Made by a program: the position numbers and the translations under genes. This document shows positions 61,272-64,000 of a stretch of 64,000 bases of DNA, in pieces. Position 1 is the stretch's first letter. Each line of letters opens with the position of its first letter. The notes beneath the pieces were generated by a model. That model ran no database searches and was not told the DNA's origin. It was given only the letters and a program-made list of their open reading frames with translations. This DNA is from JAGVYF01 sp041650315 (GTDB taxonomy: Archaea; Nanobdellota; Nanobdellia; Woesearchaeales; JAGVYF01): contig JBAZLJ010000001.1 in the NCBI GenBank assembly GCA_041650315.1, forward strand, positions 186,001-250,000, in the 5' to 3' direction.

Positions 61272-62654
61272 ATGGCAGATACTGATAAGAAGGAATTAGA
61301 AACGATTGTAAAGGTTAATTACAAGGATGATTCTAAATCCAAACTTTCTCTTACAGAGCTAGCGGAATATTCGAATCGTAAACCAATTTATTTTCAATCA
61401 AGTATTAGTCGTTACGTTAAAGCGGGTGGAGATTTAGCTCAAGAGATACTTCAAAGAAGGGTATGGAATGGCTCAGCTTATCAATATCCAGTTCAACTTC
61501 TAAAGAAACTTTTTCCAAAAGTAGATTATTCCGGAGTACAGACTACTGCTTCTGAGGGTTATTCTCTGAAGCAGATTGCAGAATCACATAATATTGGGTA
61601 TTATGCATTAATGCAGAGATTATATCTTATTTTGAAGAAAGGCGGAGAGGCTGCAGATCAAATCTTGAATGGGCGCATAAAGAATGGCAAAAGCTATCTC
61701 TATTTGGATTCGGCAGTCAAGTCTCTTTTGGAGAAGCCTTACAAATCACGTAAAACGAAATCCGTTGAATCTTTGGATGCGCAGGTCGAGCAATCATCTG
61801 AACCTGTGAAAAGATTGGAAGCACCAGTGGATAGGAAAGCGCTTGAGCCGATTGATCCAAAATATTATTGCGATACTAGGCAATACAATGAAGAATTGGT
61901 TGCTATTGCTCAAACAGGTAATATTGCTGCTCGTGATTTGCTTATTGAAACAAATAAAGGATTAGCTTATCATGTGGCTAAAAAATATGTGTCTTGGGCA
62001 AATTCTAGAGGGCTTGAACTTTCCGATCTCATAAATATCGGACTTATGGCAATGAATGAACACGCAATACCTAAATATGATTCAAGCAAAGGCACTAAAT
62101 TCGCAACTTATGCCCAGACTTGGATAAGGTCGCTTATACTTCGCGAAATACGGAATTCTTTGATGATACATGTGCCGTTATATGAGCAGAGTCGTATAGA
62201 GCGCGCTAACAGAGCAGATTCTTCGTTAGAGCAGAAAATGGATGATTCTTCTGAAGAGGATGCTGATATTAAAGAAATCATGCCAAAAGAAGAATTGGAA
62301 TGCCGTAATCATCTTCTTTCGAATCCGGCTTCTCTTGACGGCGGAAGCGCTAAAGTTTATGAAGATACTTTAGTTGGCGATTCAAGCAATCCTGAAGAAG
62401 TGATTGATAAGATGGATGGCGGATTGCTTAGCGAGAAAATCAGTAAAGCGTTGGATGCACTTACTGAACGTCAGCGTGAAATCATTAAGCACAGGTTCGG
62501 TTTCTATGACGGCGTGTCTAAAACTTTGGCTGAGATCGGAGAGCTGTATCATGTCAGCAGGGAAGCTATAAGGCTGCAAGAAAAACGCGCATTGAAAAAA
62601 CTGAAGAAATCTCTGCCTGGCGATATCTTGAAATTTAGCCGAATACAAGACTGA
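61272..62654 (+). CDS. Bacterial-type sigma-70-like protein with two N-terminal HTH-like repeats
   Basis: Region 2 (about residues 205-296) matches primary sigma factors, with LAYHVAKKYVSWANSRG, ELSDLINIGLMA and KGTKFATYAQTWIRSLILREI (2.3/2.4). MIHVPLYEQSRIERANR (about 298-314) is region 3.0-like. Region 4 (about 393-446) has ALTERQREIIKHRFGF then TLAEIGELYHVSREAIRLQE, the -35-binding HTH. Residues 24-83 and 97-155 form two similar repeats (LTELAEYSN..., LKQIAESHN...) resembling DNA-binding helices. A TATA-like CTTTTTAAAC about 25 nt upstream suggests leaderless transcription. Archaeal RNA polymerase normally uses TBP/TFB, so its partner is unclear. Confidence 0.85.
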   Translation: MADTDKKELETIVKVNYKDDSKSKLSLTELAEYSNRKPIYFQSSISRYVKAGGDLAQEILQRRVWNGSAYQYPVQLLKKLFPKVDYSGVQTTASEGYSLKQIAESHNIGYYALMQRLYLILKKGGEAADQILNGRIKNGKSYLYLDSAVKSLLEKPYKSRKTKSVESLDAQVEQSSEPVKRLEAPVDRKALEPIDPKYYCDTRQYNEELVAIAQTGNIAARDLLIETNKGLAYHVAKKYVSWANSRGLELSDLINIGLMAMNEHAIPKYDSSKGTKFATYAQTWIRSLILREIRNSLMIHVPLYEQSRIERANRADSSLEQKMDDSSEEDADIKEIMPKEELECRNHLLSNPASLDGGSAKVYEDTLVGDSSNPEEVIDKMDGGLLSEKISKALDALTERQREIIKHRFGFYDGVSKTLAEIGELYHVSREAIRLQEKRALKKLKKSLPGDILKFSRIQD

Positions 62655-63576
62655 ATTCTTCTAAGTATTTTTTAGCAATATCTTTGTCTTCGATTATCAG
62701 GATGTTCTCGTCATTATTATTGTTGCCGTTGCCTGTAGGATTGTATGAGCCGGTTATCACAATATTGTCATCCACTATGAACACTTTGTGGTGCATATTC
62801 GCAGTGTTGTTGTCCCACTTTACGTTTAGATCCGTTTTTTTCAGCTTATAATATTCAACGTAATCGTTCTCCTGCGTCTTCTCGAATACGCCTTTGACTT
62901 CTATTCCGTCTTTGCTCTTCTCTATCAGTTTGTTGCCGATGTCATCATCGGTGAATGAGAATGTCATGAAACGGATGGAATTCTTCGCTTTGCTCAGCGT
63001 TTCGATTACATGCTGCGCGCAGTTGTCTTCTGGGCAGAAATAATTCTGGTAATTACCGATCACGGGGTATTGGACTTGTTCGCCTCTGTTGAATGTGCCG
63101 TACCACATCTCTTTGAATTCAGATTCATAATTCTGGCTTAGATATGTTGATTTGAGTAATAATGCATTATTGTTATTCACCTTGTCGCATCTTTCGGTAG
63201 GATTCATGCTGCCGGTCCAGACATATTTATTATCGATGATGCAGAATTTGTTGTGCATGAGCTTGTCTGTCTTGTCCTTGCGGATCCAGTAATATTTAGT
63301 GAGCGCGCCTGCGTTATCATTATCTAAGAGCAGAAGGACATCTACTTTCTTGCTCATGTCGAATAATGCAGTTTTAACATTTTCTAAGTCTAGATCATAG
63401 AATGCGCAATGAATGCTTTGTTCAGCTTGGCTCAGCGCTTCGACTAGATGACTGCTGCAATCATCCCTTGGACAGAAGTATACTTGCGTCTGGATATCTT
63501 CTCTGATGACTTCGCCTGTTGAAGCGCAACCTGAAAGGAAGAATAATATGAAGATGATTGCCAGTAATTGTTTCAT
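62635..63576 (-). CDS. Phospholipase D-like lipoprotein
   Basis: Lipoprotein signal with lipobox (FILFFLSGCAS) and two HKD motifs, MHNKFCIIDNKYVWTGSMN and MHHKVFIVDDNIVITGSYN, each HxKx4D, forming one bipartite PLD active site. Acts outside the cell as a phosphodiesterase, nuclease or lipase. Its end overlaps the 3' end of the sigma-like gene by 20 bp, convergent. Confidence 0.9.
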   Translation of the reverse strand: MKQLLAIIFILFFLSGCASTGEVIREDIQTQVYFCPRDDCSSHLVEALSQAEQSIHCAFYDLDLENVKTALFDMSKKVDVLLLLDNDNAGALTKYYWIRKDKTDKLMHNKFCIIDNKYVWTGSMNPTERCDKVNNNNALLLKSTYLSQNYESEFKEMWYGTFNRGEQVQYPVIGNYQNYFCPEDNCAQHVIETLSKAKNSIRFMTFSFTDDDIGNKLIEKSKDGIEVKGVFEKTQENDYVEYYKLKKTDLNVKWDNNTANMHHKVFIVDDNIVITGSYNPTGNGNNNNDENILIIEDKDIAKKYLEEFSLVFG

Positions 63577-63651
63577 TATGATTAAGGCAATTCATATGGT
63601 TTTTAAGCTTATTCAGAAATGTTTATATATCGCTTTGACTTAATTGTTGAT

Positions 63652-63933
63652 ATGAAATTCGCATTTATAGCATTGATTGCAATTGTTCTAGTCTTGTCAG
63701 GCTGCACTACTGGAAATGTAGTCACTGGACATATCACTCTAGAAGATGATTCTTTGAAATATGAAGCGATCAATGCATGCGTCATGGCTTGCGCGAAATG
63801 CAATCCTAAAGCATTGGAAACAGCGTGCACAATGAACTGCAACGAGATTTATACAGTCGGCGGAATCTTGAAAGTGCAGAAGTATACTGAACTTTATAGT
63901 TCTAAGTGCAGGGATGAAATAGCTAATCCTTAG
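63652..63933 (+). CDS. Small Cys-rich lipoprotein
   Basis: Signal with lipobox (ALIAIVLVLSGCTT) followed by the GNVVTGHIT motif and cysteine pairs (CVMACAKC, CTMNC). The ATG at 63652 is preferred to the upstream start because it gives a normal signal. Surface protein of unknown role. Ends 67 bp before the window edge, which holds only AT-rich sequence. Confidence 0.7.
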   Translation: MKFAFIALIAIVLVLSGCTTGNVVTGHITLEDDSLKYEAINACVMACAKCNPKALETACTMNCNEIYTVGGILKVQKYTELYSSKCRDEIANP

Positions 63934-64000
63934 AATTCTGATTAATTTTTAATTAATAAAATAAGAAAATAAAAATAGGCTTATTTCAGCCTGATTGTTT

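Noticed and set aside
63934..64000. A gene at the right edge
   Set aside because: Only short frames are seen in AT-rich sequence; a minus-strand gene could enter from outside but cannot be supported.

Overview
The window is archaeal chromosome of about 37-38% G+C by eye. Archaeal markers include aIF5B, aIF5A with deoxyhypusine synthase, aRF1, Trm1, TrmG10, PCNA, a histone, L37Ae, L40e, RpoP, Pcc1, prefoldin beta and a DRG GTPase. Two tRNA genes carry introns with bulge-helix-bulge geometry, and many genes look leaderless with a TATA box about 25 nt before the ATG. The Cys-rich secreted proteins, lamin-tail protein and many tiny zinc ribbons, together with several genes shorter than usual, suggest a DPANN archaeon (Woesearchaeota/Pacearchaeota-like). 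That placement is an inference and was not tested by phylogeny.

Layout. 1-5 kb: start of an RFC small subunit, a CofE-like ligase, a solitary Cas4-like nuclease, and a secreted lamin-tail protein whose membrane anchor is cut off by an in-frame TAG. 5-12 kb: aIF5B, Trm1, EF-1beta and RtcA. 12-22 kb: an amino-acid fermentation set (ADP-forming acyl-CoA synthetase alpha and beta, indolepyruvate:ferredoxin oxidoreductase A and B, an aminotransferase) and deoxyhypusine synthase. 22-31 kb: RNA methyltransferases, a Bro-N/DinD-like protein, GluRS, a deacetylase, a short histone-fold protein and DRG. 31-34 kb: a candidate structured RNA, the L37Ae-RpoP-Pcc1-prefoldin-UPF0147 operon and intron-containing tRNA-Pro. 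34-42 kb: aRF1, Dus, a SprT-like protein, histone, aIF5A, L40e, a site-2 protease, ThpR, S2 and PCNA. 42-53 kb: tRNA-Val, a UppS homologue with altered motifs, prepilin peptidase, a peptidoglycan-amidase-like secreted protein, and a histidine kinase / response regulator / RecA-fold cluster. 53-64 kb: a TrmB-type regulator with a palindromic operator, a U32 peptidase, an ABC exporter, a bacterial-type sigma-70 protein and a PLD lipoprotein.

How the genes work together. Aminotransferase, IorAB and AcdAB together form a route from amino acids to ATP. Deoxyhypusine synthase (20.3 kb) modifies the aIF5A encoded at 36.8 kb. PCNA and RFC form the sliding-clamp system. Several adjacent genes overlap by ATGA or abut, indicating translational coupling.

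Most interesting signals: (1) a full-length sigma-70-like protein with regions 2, 3.0 and 4 behind what looks like an archaeal promoter; (2) four dispersed copies of a 110-116 nt imperfect palindrome whose stems differ by compensatory changes while the unpaired strands are conserved; (3) a 117-nt three-way-junction RNA candidate just upstream of the DRG gene; (4) matching 11-bp and 9-bp motifs upstream of the TATA boxes of the Cas4-like and Bro-N/DinD-like genes; (5) the amber codon between the lamin-tail ectodomain and its C-terminal transmembrane anchor.
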